A DNA stretch of 64,000 nt from Pipra filicauda. Lineage: Eukaryota; Chordata; Aves; Passeriformes; Pipridae. The notes under the pieces are model-generated. The model saw nothing but the letters and a program-made list of their open reading frames with translations, had not been told where the DNA came from and ran no database searches. Below are positions 37,411 through 59,400 of the stretch, piece by piece. The translations under genes and the position numbers were made by a program. The stretch is taken from contig NW_024104620.1 in assembly GCF_003945595.2 (NCBI RefSeq), positions 1,336,501 to 1,400,500 on the forward strand, written 5' to 3'. Each line of letters opens with the position of its first letter. The stretch's first letter is position 1.

Positions 37411-39530
37411 AAGACTAATCCACAAACTGAAAGCCAAATCCTCCACTCTTCCCTCTGCTGAGTCTTGGTGCAGAGAATAATATTCATCAAGCAATAATCA
37501 CACTGTATCGGCTGCCTGAGGCCTGATTCCTTATAGGATGAGAACTCAGGGAGTGATACATTTCCAAATGACCTCTGTCAGCTCCTAAAAACAAAAAGCA
37601 AAGACAACGGCAGCCCATGTGAGCGGGAAAGGCCAGCTCGAACTCAGCATAACGGGATCCGTGTGTAGCAGAGATCAGAAAAACGTCCTCATATCCCCAT
37701 CTAGTGGCTTTTGGTAAAATAAATCTGTAGTCCCTTCGTTTTGACATGCTCTCCTTTGTTACCGCAATCTGCTGAATGATAGACATGCATGTTGCTGAAC
37801 TTGATTAGCCAAAGCTGCTTGGTTTGATCTATTTTTATAAATATTCCTCAGGTTTGAGAGATGGCAGAAAGGAAACTTTAACCCAACTTACAAAGAAATG
37901 CTAGTTTAGTTAAGCATACTCTTTTTAAGACTGGAAGAGACCAGAATCACAGAAGAGCAGCCAAAACTTCTGTGAAAGGTGAGCATCTCCCATTGGATTC
38001 ACACCTGCTCTCCCACCTCTTACTCTCTATGCTTACACAGAGAAAAGGTGACTCATCATCTTATTTACTTTCCAGGAAATATTCCAGTTTTGTAACAGAC
38101 TTTTGCCTGGCAGGGTGGCTTCTCCTGGGGTACTTTGGCTGCTCCAAGTGTTCAGGCCCTTTCCCTTCGGAGGTGGTGCGGTGTCACTTCTGCCGTGATG
38201 GCTGGGCCCAGCCTTTCTTCAAGAGGAGGTAAGTAAAAAGAATTTAAATTCTGATCTTTCATTTCAGGTGCAATTGAAATGTAATCAGTCACAATAATTC
38301 AGTGCTTCTTTTGTGTTGCCTGCTCTCTGACTTCTTTATGGCCCATAGGGGAGCAGAGCACTGGTGGGTCCCTGGGTCTGCAGCAGTTTACATCACTTTG
38401 TGACATGCTGGGATTACTCCAAACTGCCCAGTTGTAATTCCTGCACCTGCAGACTTATTGCTTCTAGTTATAGGCTGGTGGGTGAACCCTACCAAAGCAC
38501 AGGAGCAACAAATTAGCACACCAGCACTGCTCAGAAACCTTAACATAAAGCCAACCTCCTGTGGCACTGAGCTCCCTGCAGGTACCTCCTCAGCCATCCC
38601 AGCCTTGTGAGGGTCCTTTTTCACAGCCTTCTTACAAAAAAAATCCCCTGTTCCCCTTCGTCCATTCTCTTGAACCAGAAAAACTTCTCAAGGACCAGTC
38701 TCCAGACCTTACTACTTGCACTACTGACTTTGAGTCAGGGACAAAATCTTTCGCTGGCAACTTCTTATATTTTGGTACAGCAGGGTTTGCAGATACCCCT
38801 GTTTTGGAACACTGTACATGTTGGAAGTGTTTAATCCTGCTGAGGCTGCACTTCCAGCACATGTTATTGGCAGCTACAGGGAAATTTGAATTCTGAGTGT
38901 GTTTTCCTGGCTGAAATCGCATGAGCTCTTGAGGGGTAAAAGGCACATTTTACCATACCTACCTTTGCTCTCAGAGATATTTTTTTTTTGAATACTGTAT
39001 AGTCTGTAGAGCAAAGCTGGTCTTCACCTTGAATAAAAGAGCCTTTTCTGCAGGCAGCCACATCAGACTCTGGTCCCTTTGCCCTCTCCTTGGCTCTGTA
39101 ATTACAACTACATGAGTTATGACCTCTAGTCAAATGGTTTGAGAAGGGTTGTTTTAAAAGGTCTGGAAGAACTGAACCAGCACCCAGGCTTTAATGAAAA
39201 GGCAAGAAGGGTTGTGTTAAAAAAAATAATTGATCTTCAGACCTAGAAACCTTGGGTTCTTTGGGAGGTTGAATACAAACATGACTGGAGCCCAGCAGCT
39301 CTTACTCCCACAGAGGGATGGGTTCTGTTTCTGTGATGTTGTTTTTTTCAGTATTTATCAGAAATCATATTCTTTTTCCTATAGGAAAATATCCTGTACA
39401 CACATATAAAAACCAAATACTGTTGCTCAAACTCCAAGACCTACTGCTTTCCAGATGTTAAATATTTAATAGGATTAAAGCAAAAAAGTCTTCTCCTTTA
39501 ATGAGAAATCTTTTCTTTAACTACAGGAAA

Positions 39531-39779
39531 ATGAGTGCTACAAAATTGCTGGTTATCGTTCTATTTACTGGAACTTGCTTAGTGCAGAACAACATGTTTG
39601 CACCAAATATTTCACTTTGGAGAGTACAGAAACTGCTGGATGTATCTTGGGAGATACATCTAGAAAAACTGAAAATATGTAGCGATGAAAACACTTTCAT
39701 TGAAAAAGGAAAAACTGCTGCAGAAGAGGAGACCTCTCACAAGAAAATCAGTTACACAAAAAAACTACGTGAGCCTTAA
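39531..39779 (+). CDS. Hypothetical small secreted protein, 82 residues (candidate)
   Basis: The frame runs from ATG at 39531 (A at -3) to TAA at 39777-39779. It begins MSATKLLVIVLFTGTCLVQ, which has the basic, hydrophobic and polar order of a signal peptide. The remaining 63 residues are charged, with one N-glycosylation sequon (NIS), one cysteine and a lysine-rich end. A good splice acceptor (TTTTCTTTAACTACAG) ends at 39526, four bases before the ATG. AATAAA lies at 39816-39821, 37 bases past the stop. Upstream donors AAAG|GTGAGC (37978) and GGAG|GTAAGT (38228) could join this acceptor; from the second, an open frame continues in phase. I recognise no family. It may be a lineage-specific gene, a non-coding RNA or chance. 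Confidence 0.3.
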   Translation: MSATKLLVIVLFTGTCLVQNNMFAPNISLWRVQKLLDVSWEIHLEKLKICSDENTFIEKGKTAAEEETSHKKISYTKKLREP

Positions 39780-39815
39780 TCAGTTGCCCTAGGTGGAGCT
39801 GAAAGGGTCTCAAAA

Positions 39816-39821
39816 AATAAA
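39816..39821 (+). terminator. Candidate poly(A) signal after the 82-codon frame
   Basis: AATAAA occurs 37 bases after the stop at 39779, immediately before a CR1 fragment. Confidence 0.3.
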
Positions 39822-39828
39822 CTACTAA

Positions 39829-39900
39829 TCATAGAGTTACAGAGTGGTTTGGGTTGGAAGGGACCTTAAAGACCATCTAGTTCCAACCTCGTTTCCATGG
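39829..39900 (-). mobile_element. CR1 LINE, short 3' fragment, reverse orientation
   Basis: TCATAGAGTTACAGAGTGGT followed by TTGGGTTGGAAGGGACCTTA and AGTTCCAACCTC is the end of a CR1 in reverse orientation. Confidence 0.93.
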
Positions 39901-41939
39901 ACATTCTGTAAAAATGCCAAGGACCTTCCTGACATTCATCAGCCTAAAAGCTGATCACTATTTAGAAGATAAAGTCATTGAAATTTGATTTCTGAATATC
40001 CAGGCTTTTCTGCCTGGAGACACAGGTTCCAAGCTTGTCATGATGGGATGATGGAGATGGAACACCGAGGGAGCTCGGGGCCGTGGGTAATACCAGCCTC
40101 AGGCATGGCTTGCCCTGGGGAAAGTGAATGACCTATTTCTGCTGCATCAGCCCAAAACTGACCTCTGCAGCCGCAGTGTGTGGGGATAAACACAGTTTCT
40201 TTGTTTTTCTCTCCCTACAGCCCAGCTTTAGCTTTAGCCATCACCTCACTGATCAAACACCAGCTTTTTCGATTTGCACGGAAAACTGAGTTCAGAGAGG
40301 ATTTAGTCACGAGCTTGCCAGAACACCCGAAAACACGGCTTGCAGAGGGTACATCCTCCAAAGCCACCCTGCTGCCAATTTCTGCCGGCCAGGGCAGCTG
40401 CCCACAATGTCCCGTTGTTTCCAGCGCTGGGGAACAAAGGCTGTTGTTGTAGGCTAATGCCGGCTCAGTTGTGGCATGCGCCTACGTGGGATCCTGGAGC
40501 TGGGAGGGACACAAGGGGACACGGAGGGGTATCGGTACCCCCTGGATGTACAAGGAGGTTTCCAAGGGCTGCACAGCTCCTGGATGCTGGAGATTTCTCA
40601 ACAGCTCCTGTTGCTCCGGGGAGGTATGGCTTCCTGCCGGGACCTGCGGGGTGTCCAGCCCTGGCGTTGTCATGGGGGAATGGAGGGGTAACTTAGCTGG
40701 GACAAGGAAGAGGTGGCTGGGGGTCATGAGGCAGCTGAGATATTCCAGGTGCATCCACTGGTGCACAGTTGGTGTGCACAGGGGCTGGCACCTCTGGTAG
40801 GAATGTTTAGGGATTGAATTGACTGATGTAAAAATCACTGCTCAGGTGCTCAAATGGAGCCAAATCTGTGCTTTAGATCTAGCAAAGAGGTTCTTGTCTT
40901 TCCTCATCTATACAAAATATTTCAATAAATATTTGGAATATTTTGGTTAGGAGTAGCAATGCAGTCATTTCTGGCTTAATGTGCTGCTGTGGACCTGCCT
41001 TGCAGCAGATAACTTGAATCCATTTGGAAGCCAAATCTAGTCTAAGTCAAGGCAGGTCACTTGATGGTGAAGCCTCTCCACTTGAGGTCCCTGGTCTCAG
41101 GGATCTGTGTGGGGCAGGCAGTGTTTTGGGTAGCTCAGCAAGGGATGAGGCTTTATCTGTCATTTGCTAAATCCGTTCTACTCATTGCCCTCAGGGGAAG
41201 GGAGTGGAGAGGGTCCTAATGCTGCTCTTTGCACAAGCAGACTTCACTTGGAAATAGAAAGTCATTAAATCCTTTCTTTTTTTTACATTTGTGTTACTAG
41301 ATTTTAGGCAAAAGGAGCATCAGTCCTGTGGATGTGGGCAGGGGAAAAGCTGATGCAGGGTGCAGGGGACACTCAGGATTTCCTGTATTTGGAACAGCGA
41401 CCACTGCACCTTCTGCTGTGTTAGCCTCTCCTGGGAACCTCCAGCCACCTCTGGCTTGGACAGCTGTCCCAAAAAATGCTTTCTTGCCTTCTAATCCCTG
41501 CGGTTTAGCAAGCAGAGAGGGAGCAGGCTGGGCTCGCTGCCCCCCGTCCTGGCTGCCCGCCCACCCCCATTCCCTTCGTGGGGCACGACCGGGGATGTGC
41601 CGGGCTGCCCTACTGGGGGGCTGCAGTGCTCGCAAGAGGTGCTGCCATTATGCCCCATTTCCCCCTGAATCAGAGATGGAAAAATCACTTGCTCAGGTCT
41701 CTGGGCAGTCAGAGCTGCTCTTGTCCCTGGAGAAGACAGGGATCTCTCAGTGCATGCCCCATCTATCAGGCAGCAGCGCGGCAAGGATGCAGGAAAGAGT
41801 CCCTTTCTGCCCAGGGCGGTGAGCACGGAGGAAGGTTTCACAGCACATTAAAAAGTGAACGCAAATAGCCTCCCGTCCGTCCGGACACTCCTCAGCCACT
41901 TCCACACAGGCTTTAAAGGTTTGGAAGTCTCAATGTGTC
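39901..41939. other. Sequence upstream of the HNMT CpG island
   Basis: This is non-repetitive sequence of rising GC content toward HNMT. Long open frames on both strands (for example 41328-41822) follow from the high GC and show no protein family. Confidence 0.6.
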
Positions 41940-42235
41940 CCTTTTTTTGTTTCTCTCCCCCTGACCGCAGCGCAGCCCCCGCGCCATGAGGACATCCCTG
42001 CGGACGCCGGGCCCCGCTCACTGCCCGCCCCGGCCCCCCGCTCCTTCCCCGCGGGGCTCGGGTTTCCCCCCCTCGCCCCAGTGACGCTGCCTGTCCCGAC
42101 AGGTGCCAGCAGAGCCGCGGCCGCGCTCCCGGGTCGCCCCCAGCGCCGCGGGGTTTGAGCGTCCGGCGCGGCGCGGGCGGCAGGTGGACATGCTGCCCTA
42201 GGGGCTGACCCCCGGCCCCGTGCCCAGCTGCTGTG

Positions 42236-42327
42236 TCACAGAAGCACAGAGTATTCTGAGCTGAAAGGGACCCACGAGGATCATCAAAGTCCAACTCCTG
42301 TGTCCCTGGACAGCATCCACCCCGACA
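42236..42327 (-). mobile_element. CR1 LINE 3' fragment within the presumed HNMT leader
   Basis: TCACAGAAGCACAGAGTATT, CTGAGCTGAAAGGGACCCAC, GAGGATCATC and AAGTCCAACTCCTG follow the reverse-oriented CR1 3' end. The match weakens toward the right, where GGACAGCATCCACCCCGACA leads into the HNMT start codon at 42328. The right boundary is therefore approximate. Confidence 0.85.
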
Positions 42328-52678
<10,351 letters not shown>

Positions 52679-53450
52679 AGCCGGACTGACTGCAGAGGGC
52701 AAGCTGGGGTGGGGATGGGGGTCACAGGATGGGGATGCAGTCACAGGAAAGTGTAGCATAGAAAGAAGGTGACTCGCAGGCAAGAAGGCAAGAAAGTGGG
52801 GCTCAGCTGCAGCCTACCACTGCCAGCCAGTGTCAGCAGAGCTGCCCGCCACGCTGGGACGAGCTCCTTGTCCTGATAACGTCATCAGGTCCAAGATTAC
52901 ACCCTGGCTACTTAGTCCATCCCTAGGAGAATATTTTCCAGAAAGTAAAGAGCTCCATCTCACTAAAAGCCTACATGGACTTGTTTCTTAACAGTAAACA
53001 TCCTGTCTGTGCTTTCAACACTGGGACTTCCACTTTTCTATGCAGCCAGCATGTTTGCACACCTAAAGACGGGTCTGCATGACCAGGGGCTGCTTTGCAG
53101 CCAGGAGGAGGCTACAGGCCTTGTGCTGGCCATGTACAGACCCAATGCTTCCATTTGTGCTGGACAAAACCAGCAAGATATCCCAGCTGCTTTGCACCCA
53201 GACCTGAGCTGTAAGTTGCTCTGCATTAGGGTATTTCACATCGTTTTGTCAATGTAGGTATTTACTACCCCAAGCCTCTCAGCATCTTGCAATATGGACA
53301 TGTCTTAAAAATTTATCAGCCTTTTTATTTGGAGAATATTTTGGATCCCAGGATGATCCTTGCCACATACTCTTTCAGGCAGATATTAATTTTGTTACTT
53401 TCTTACTACAGTTTGTCTCCATATAAAATAAAAGCAATCCTAAACCAAAA
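52679..53450 (+). other. HNMT: HNMT 3'UTR (probable)
   Basis: The sequence after the stop codon starts G-rich (repeated GGGGATGGGG units, 52708-52737) and becomes AT-rich. The likely end is set by AATAAA at 53427-53432, about 750 nt after the stop. Confidence 0.5.
53427..53432 (+). terminator. HNMT: Candidate poly(A) signal of HNMT
   Basis: AATAAA in the context TATAAAATAAAAGC is the first canonical signal I find after the HNMT stop codon. Confidence 0.45.
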
Positions 53451-56400
53451 AAGTCACATCTTTTTCTGCACATGAGCTTACAGAAAATGAAGAGCAAAGA
53501 GGTTATTTAGTTAAAAACAAAAAATATGCAAAATACCATTTTATGGGAGCATTAAGGATTTCTTGTAAGTGAGAAAGATGAACCTGGGGATGTGGAAGAG
53601 CTGTGAGTGAGCTGCAGCTTGTCCTTGTGCTGCAGCCCCAGGAGGCAGCTTGTCTGTCATTGCTACAGCACAGCAAAACAGCACCTACAGTACTCAAATA
53701 TGGTGTGTGTGGTTAAGATGTTAATATAGGTGAGATAAGACTATTACCACAGGGTCCTGAGCTCTTCGGGGGGCTGAAGGAGGTGCTGCCAGGGCAGCCA
53801 GCTCCAAAGGCAGGTGCTGCACAGGATGCCTGCCAAGTTTGGCTCTGTATTTAGTGCCTTAGAGCAGTGCAGACCTTGGACTGACCACACAGGGAAAAGC
53901 TGCCTGCAGCCACACCAGCCTCACAGCAAAGAGGTTTCAGGGCAGGAAACACCAGCTTAGATGGAAAATACCTGCAGGCACAGAGCCCATCTCTACGAAC
54001 TGATTTTTCCATGCTTAAGCTGGATAGCACACACCTGTGTGCACCTGAAGGGGCTCAGGTACCGCTGCCGCCTTGATGTCTGGTATGGATCAAGTGGCTT
54101 GTTCCAGCATCATAAACACATGGGTCAGCACACTGGCTTGCAAAACATCAGATGTCATTGTCAACCAGAGCCCTGCTGGTGCTGCTAAACCTATCCCCCC
54201 CCATTCACTGGCCATCTGCCCAGACACAGTTACTGCCAGGAGTAGCATCGCACCGTCTGAAAAGGTAATGAGCCCATGGAGTCACTGTAGCCCCATTCTG
54301 TCCTTTGTTTTTTTGGGGTATGTTTTTTAGGTTTGGTTTGGTTTTTATCACATCTTTTTGAAGGGCAACCATTTCTCCTGAAACTCTTGTAAGGGAAAAA
54401 AAGAGAAAAGTAGTGGGAAAACAGTAGAATAATGTCTCTCTGGCAGTACTGCAGCACCCTGGTCTGTAGGTACTGTTGCTGTTATTTCAAGAAACATCGA
54501 TCCAAACTAGACAACCTCCTCCAGAGGAATACCTGTGCACCATACCTGTGCACAAGCTTTTCCCTTTGATCCATTCTATTGTTTGTTCTATAGGCATCTC
54601 CTTTGCTTGTGCTGGCTCCCAGCACTGGGCAGGGAGTGTACAGCTGGGCTGTTGGGCAGGGTCTCAACACTGCTCCCATTCATGGTCTCCTTCCACTATG
54701 GAGTCCTGGGGTTTATTCCCAAGCGATAGTGATGTCTCCGGTTTCTATCTGGAAAGGAAAAACAAAATGTACCCCAAACCAGGCTTGCTTTTCAAGCTCC
54801 AAAGAACAATCTGTCTGTTAATCTTTGCAGGAATTTGGCACAGTCCAAATTCCCCCAGATCTTCCCCAACCCAAGAGGTTTTTCATCCCTCCTTGGAGTT
54901 TCCTGACCAGGCAGACACATTTCCAATAAGCAGATTCTCAGCAAAACCCATCTGCGAGCACAATATTTACCCACACCATTGTAAATCAATGTGCAAATGC
55001 TCAGAAGAAAAGGAGCACTTCAAAGCAGACTGTTTAGTGACAGCCTGGAGAGATGAAATAGGACACCCCATTAAAAACACGGCTGCTTAGTGCTTTATCT
55101 GTATTTTTTCTTTTGATTCTTCAAAAGCAAGTAATTTATCAACGACTCTGCTTGTACCCCTGGAATAAATAGCATCCGAAGTGTCTGTTCCATTTATTTA
55201 TATATTTATTCTTCGGCGAACATGCTATTTAATAACTATTTGTTGTGCTTTTTACAAGACGCTCTCCTCCCACACGGAATTTCGGGCTGTGCTTTCCCAG
55301 CAGCAGGAGCGCGGCTGCGTCTGTGTGGCCACGAGAGGGCTGCAGCAGCCAGCGGAATAAATCCTCCTCCCAAAACGCTGGAGATGCTGAGCTGAAGAAG
55401 CAGCAAGTCGTCAGGCTGACAAATGCATCCAGCTTTCCTTGCTGGCTCATCGCATCCTGATCCCAGCTGCTGGGGACCACGCTTTTTTCTCCTGCAGAAT
55501 CACGGGCTCTGACTCTGATATTGGGGTCTGGTTTATAAAAAAAGTCGTGATTGCACAACACAGATGACACAGGAGATGCATGAAATCTGCTTTTGGGTTG
55601 GTTTTTTTATGCCACTTGATGGCTGAAGTGCTGCAGCTTGGCTGCCTCTCAAGGCCAGGTCTGCAGACAACAAACCAGGAGTCCCAGCTAACCGGGGAGG
55701 AAAACACAAGGAAGGGGATGTCAGGAGTAGGAGGTTGCTTCTGCTTTAGCTTTGAACCAGATTAACCCTGCTGAGCTCAGGCCAGGATGAGCCCTACTCT
55801 GCTGCAGTTAGTGAGGAGCTGGTCCATGTCTCCCAGAGGGAGCTGTGCCACTCAGCACTACAGGTTGTTCCAGCCCAAAGCAAATGCTTTTGTGGATAAC
55901 CATGTAGTAAGCTGCCCTGTGTACTCTGCAGTAGAATTAAGGCCTGCAAAGCCCAAACTGCATTGTTTCATGTGGAGCAGTTGCAGATTTTATCCTTATT
56001 TCCAGTTAGTAATATGCCCATTTCAATGCAGAGCTCTGATTATGTGTTACAGTCCCCTAAAAAGGAGCTACAGAGAGCAGCTCTTTGTAGCATCAAGGAT
56101 GGATAATTTTAGTTTTACTGGGCCTATATGAAGTCTTGGGGGCTGACTTTGAAGTGAATGTTAAGGCTTCTCTACCCATGAGCATCGCCAGGGGAATGAA
56201 GGTGGCATAGAAACTGCAAGATCTAATAGCTGATTTCTGAATAATCCCATTAAAAGACAAGCTCAGTAAAATAGTAGACCATATATTGAAAAGATTAAAC
56301 CTAATGTCAATCAGGGGGCAAAGGATAAAAATACAGAGGCTGAACTTTTTTACCTCTCCTTTCAATATTTGCCCAAACAAATCTGATATAGCAAATCTTT

Positions 56401-59400
56401 GAGTACCCCATGCATTCTTCATAAATAAATACACCAAATAAATGCATGGCTGTAAGGTGAGATCTCCACTAGTCAGGAGCTGTATCATACTGATATTAAT
56501 AGTTTTCATTGAGATACCAAGGCTTGCCCTGCAGTCTTTAGATTTAGGATGCTAGTTCTGGAGGTCCCTTGGGTGCAGAAACCTGAGGCAAGATCTAGAT
56601 GAGGAAGAGAGGTTGCCACAATGTTGTATCTAGGAAAACTGGGGCATGTTTATGTCGAGAAAGTAGTCTTCTAGCTGACTGAAACCATGTGTCCCTGGAA
56701 ATACTCCCAGATAGTCCTTGCTAGGCACAGAATTTGGGTTTCCTAAGGAACAGACTGTTCTCAAAGAGCTTTATGATGGGAAGGACAGGAGTAACTACCA
56801 GCTCAATGTGCAGGGTCTTTTGTCTTTTGATGGAGTTAGTCCAGATGACCCAAAATATGATCTATCTCCACAGGCTCTGTATCATCAGAGATGGCAGCAT
56901 CCTGATGAAGCTCCCTGATGATGCTGTAGTGCCTCCATGTACTGGTGGTAGGATCGTGCTCACCTTTCTGGAGCTTGCAGAGGCCTTCACAGGAATAATA
57001 ACCTTCTGGTCATAACTCTAAGAAGGTGTTTATTACCCTGCTTTTCAAACTACCTTTTTTTGGAAGGTCATATCCTTCAGACTGAGAATGAATGTCTAAT
57101 TAAGTCTAAAATATCTTTGTTATTGACCATTGCTCCTTGCAGTCACGCCACTCCTGTACTTAAATATCAACAGAAATTTAAATCTTGCTAGATGTTGAGA
57201 GTTCTGGTTAAGTCTCCAAAGACATCTGTGGGCCAGGGCATGGTCACTCTGCTACATGCCAAGCTGATGGCACATCAGACAGCAAAAGCCTGGATATCTC
57301 CTTATTTTGCCATGGACACAGTGGAGTGATGGTACTGTAAACATTCTGGTAGTGTCATGATTGCATCTGTCCTGTCCCAGCAGAGGAGCTCTGTGGTTCC
57401 TTCTCACTCAGGGGCAACCACCCAAACTCCTGGCTGGGGATGAGCACCTTGGGGTCTGGACAGTTCCCCCTGCTTCTGCTCCACCAGCCCAATTCTTCAT
57501 GGACATGCCAAAATTCAACTGCCCTCCTGTTTAGAAAACACAAAGAAAACACAAATCTTCTGCCGCTAGAATTAAGCTGCTTCCCATCCCTAAAAATACC
57601 CTTATCAATGCAGATGTTTATTGCCATCTGTCCTAAAAGAGGAAAAGAGATAAAGTGATATCTTAACCTTCTAATGCAAGTCTGTTGTGTGACCAGCCTG
57701 GCATGGGAGCTGGGGCTGTGCCTGGACACCCAGAAGGGGCTGTGGACCAGCCCCCCTGCACTGCATTGTTTAAGACCATTGCTTTTAGCTAAAGGTGCAG
57801 CTGTTGCAAAATGCAGGAAATGTATTGTTCATCCCCCATTCTCCTTTAATTTCTTGTTAACAATAAATAAACAAATAAATCCCTCCCAGACAAATGTTTG
57901 GAGTAGAAGCTCCAGCTGGAAGGATCTCGTGTCTGAAGGAGGTTTGTGGAACATGTGAGATGGCCAGATCCCAGTGGGGCTTCTCATCTCTGAGAAGGAA
58001 CAGAGAAGAACAGAACAGGAGTTTCATTTCCAGTAGCCAATTCCCATAGTCTGATGACACTTTAGATTAGACCTGCCAGCAAGCTGGTAGAGAAAACATA
58101 TGTTTTATCATACTTTGTAGTGATGGTACCACTGGTGGATTTATAAATGTGACAGAGAAATTTTCAGATCAGTCTCCAAGTCCCTTTTGCTTTGTTAAAA
58201 TTTTTTTGCATCCTATTATCACTCTGTATGTATCTGCCAACAGCTGATACTATAGATTAAGGAAGATTACACCTCATTGCTCCAGTGGCTGTTTTCTTTA
58301 GTATTTAACTCTACTGGCATTTTGCCATCGACTTCCATCTGACAAGACCAAGCCCCTTGCTTTTGTAAACACTTTGCAGTGCTTTCCTGACTCGAGTTCT
58401 TTTACTTTATAAAGTATCAAAATGATCACACAGAGGATAAACGTTTTGATTTTATTATTTCTGGAAGAAGAGCTAATACACTTCCAGTGCTGAACAAACA
58501 TTCCACCAGGTCTTGATTTGCAGATGTTTCCGTGTAGATAAATGTTGACTTTGTTTTTTTGTGCTCATGCAGATCATGTCATTTCTTATTTGGGAAAAGT
58601 GGATGATATTTGAGGAAACTCAGAGAAAAGTTCTACAGATTTAATAAATTTGACTCATGAACTTTCCCCATTATTTACTATCAACAACTGGTCATTCTCC
58701 AGTTTTATGCATTGGTAATCCACTTTGGGATGTAAAGAAATCCTTGTGATTCTTATGATCCAACACAAAGCAGAAGTAATTAACACTGGAGAATCAATCA
58801 ACTCAACTGTTAAGAATCTTCAGATTAAAATTATTCACCCAACTTGTGCCAGGACTTGTTTTTATACGTAAAAATAACAGTGACAAAAATACAAATTTTT
58901 GACCTAGACATCCTTCTTATTTAATTCTTACAGATTGTCTCCAAGGCCTCATCCTTCCCAGGTACCTCCTCTGGCAGAGCATCCCCCCTACCATGGATTT
59001 ATCTCAAGGCAGCCAAAGTAAGGAAAACTTTCCTCCCGGGCTCAGAGGACGTGGGGTAATGGCCAATCTTGGTCCTGACTTACTTGTAATTCCTACCAAA
59101 TATTAATGCAAATTTCTTGCTTGAGAGCCTCAGGTGACACGGAACAAATGACATGCGTTCATCTGGGTGTTTCACTGGAAGCATCTCACCCCACTACAAA
59201 TGTCTTAAAAAAACAAGCACTGCTAGGATAGGTATGCTTTCACTGCACTTTGTATAAATTATCCCTCAGCCATTGCTTAATATTTATTAATATTTCTGAT
59301 GATTTGAAATTTTAAACTAAGGGTATTAATATAACCTATAACACAAAGCCAGGTAAAGGGGTTAACTGGAGAAGAAATTCTTGCTTTTCTGTGTGGGAAA

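Noticed and set aside
40526..40545. Inverted repeat GGGGTATCGGTACCCC
   Set aside because: Six-base arms are expected by chance in a window of this size, and there is no supporting context.
41328..41822. 164-codon + frame upstream of HNMT
   Set aside because: It is explained by GC-rich sequence; the opposite strand also has frames of over 110 codons at the same place.
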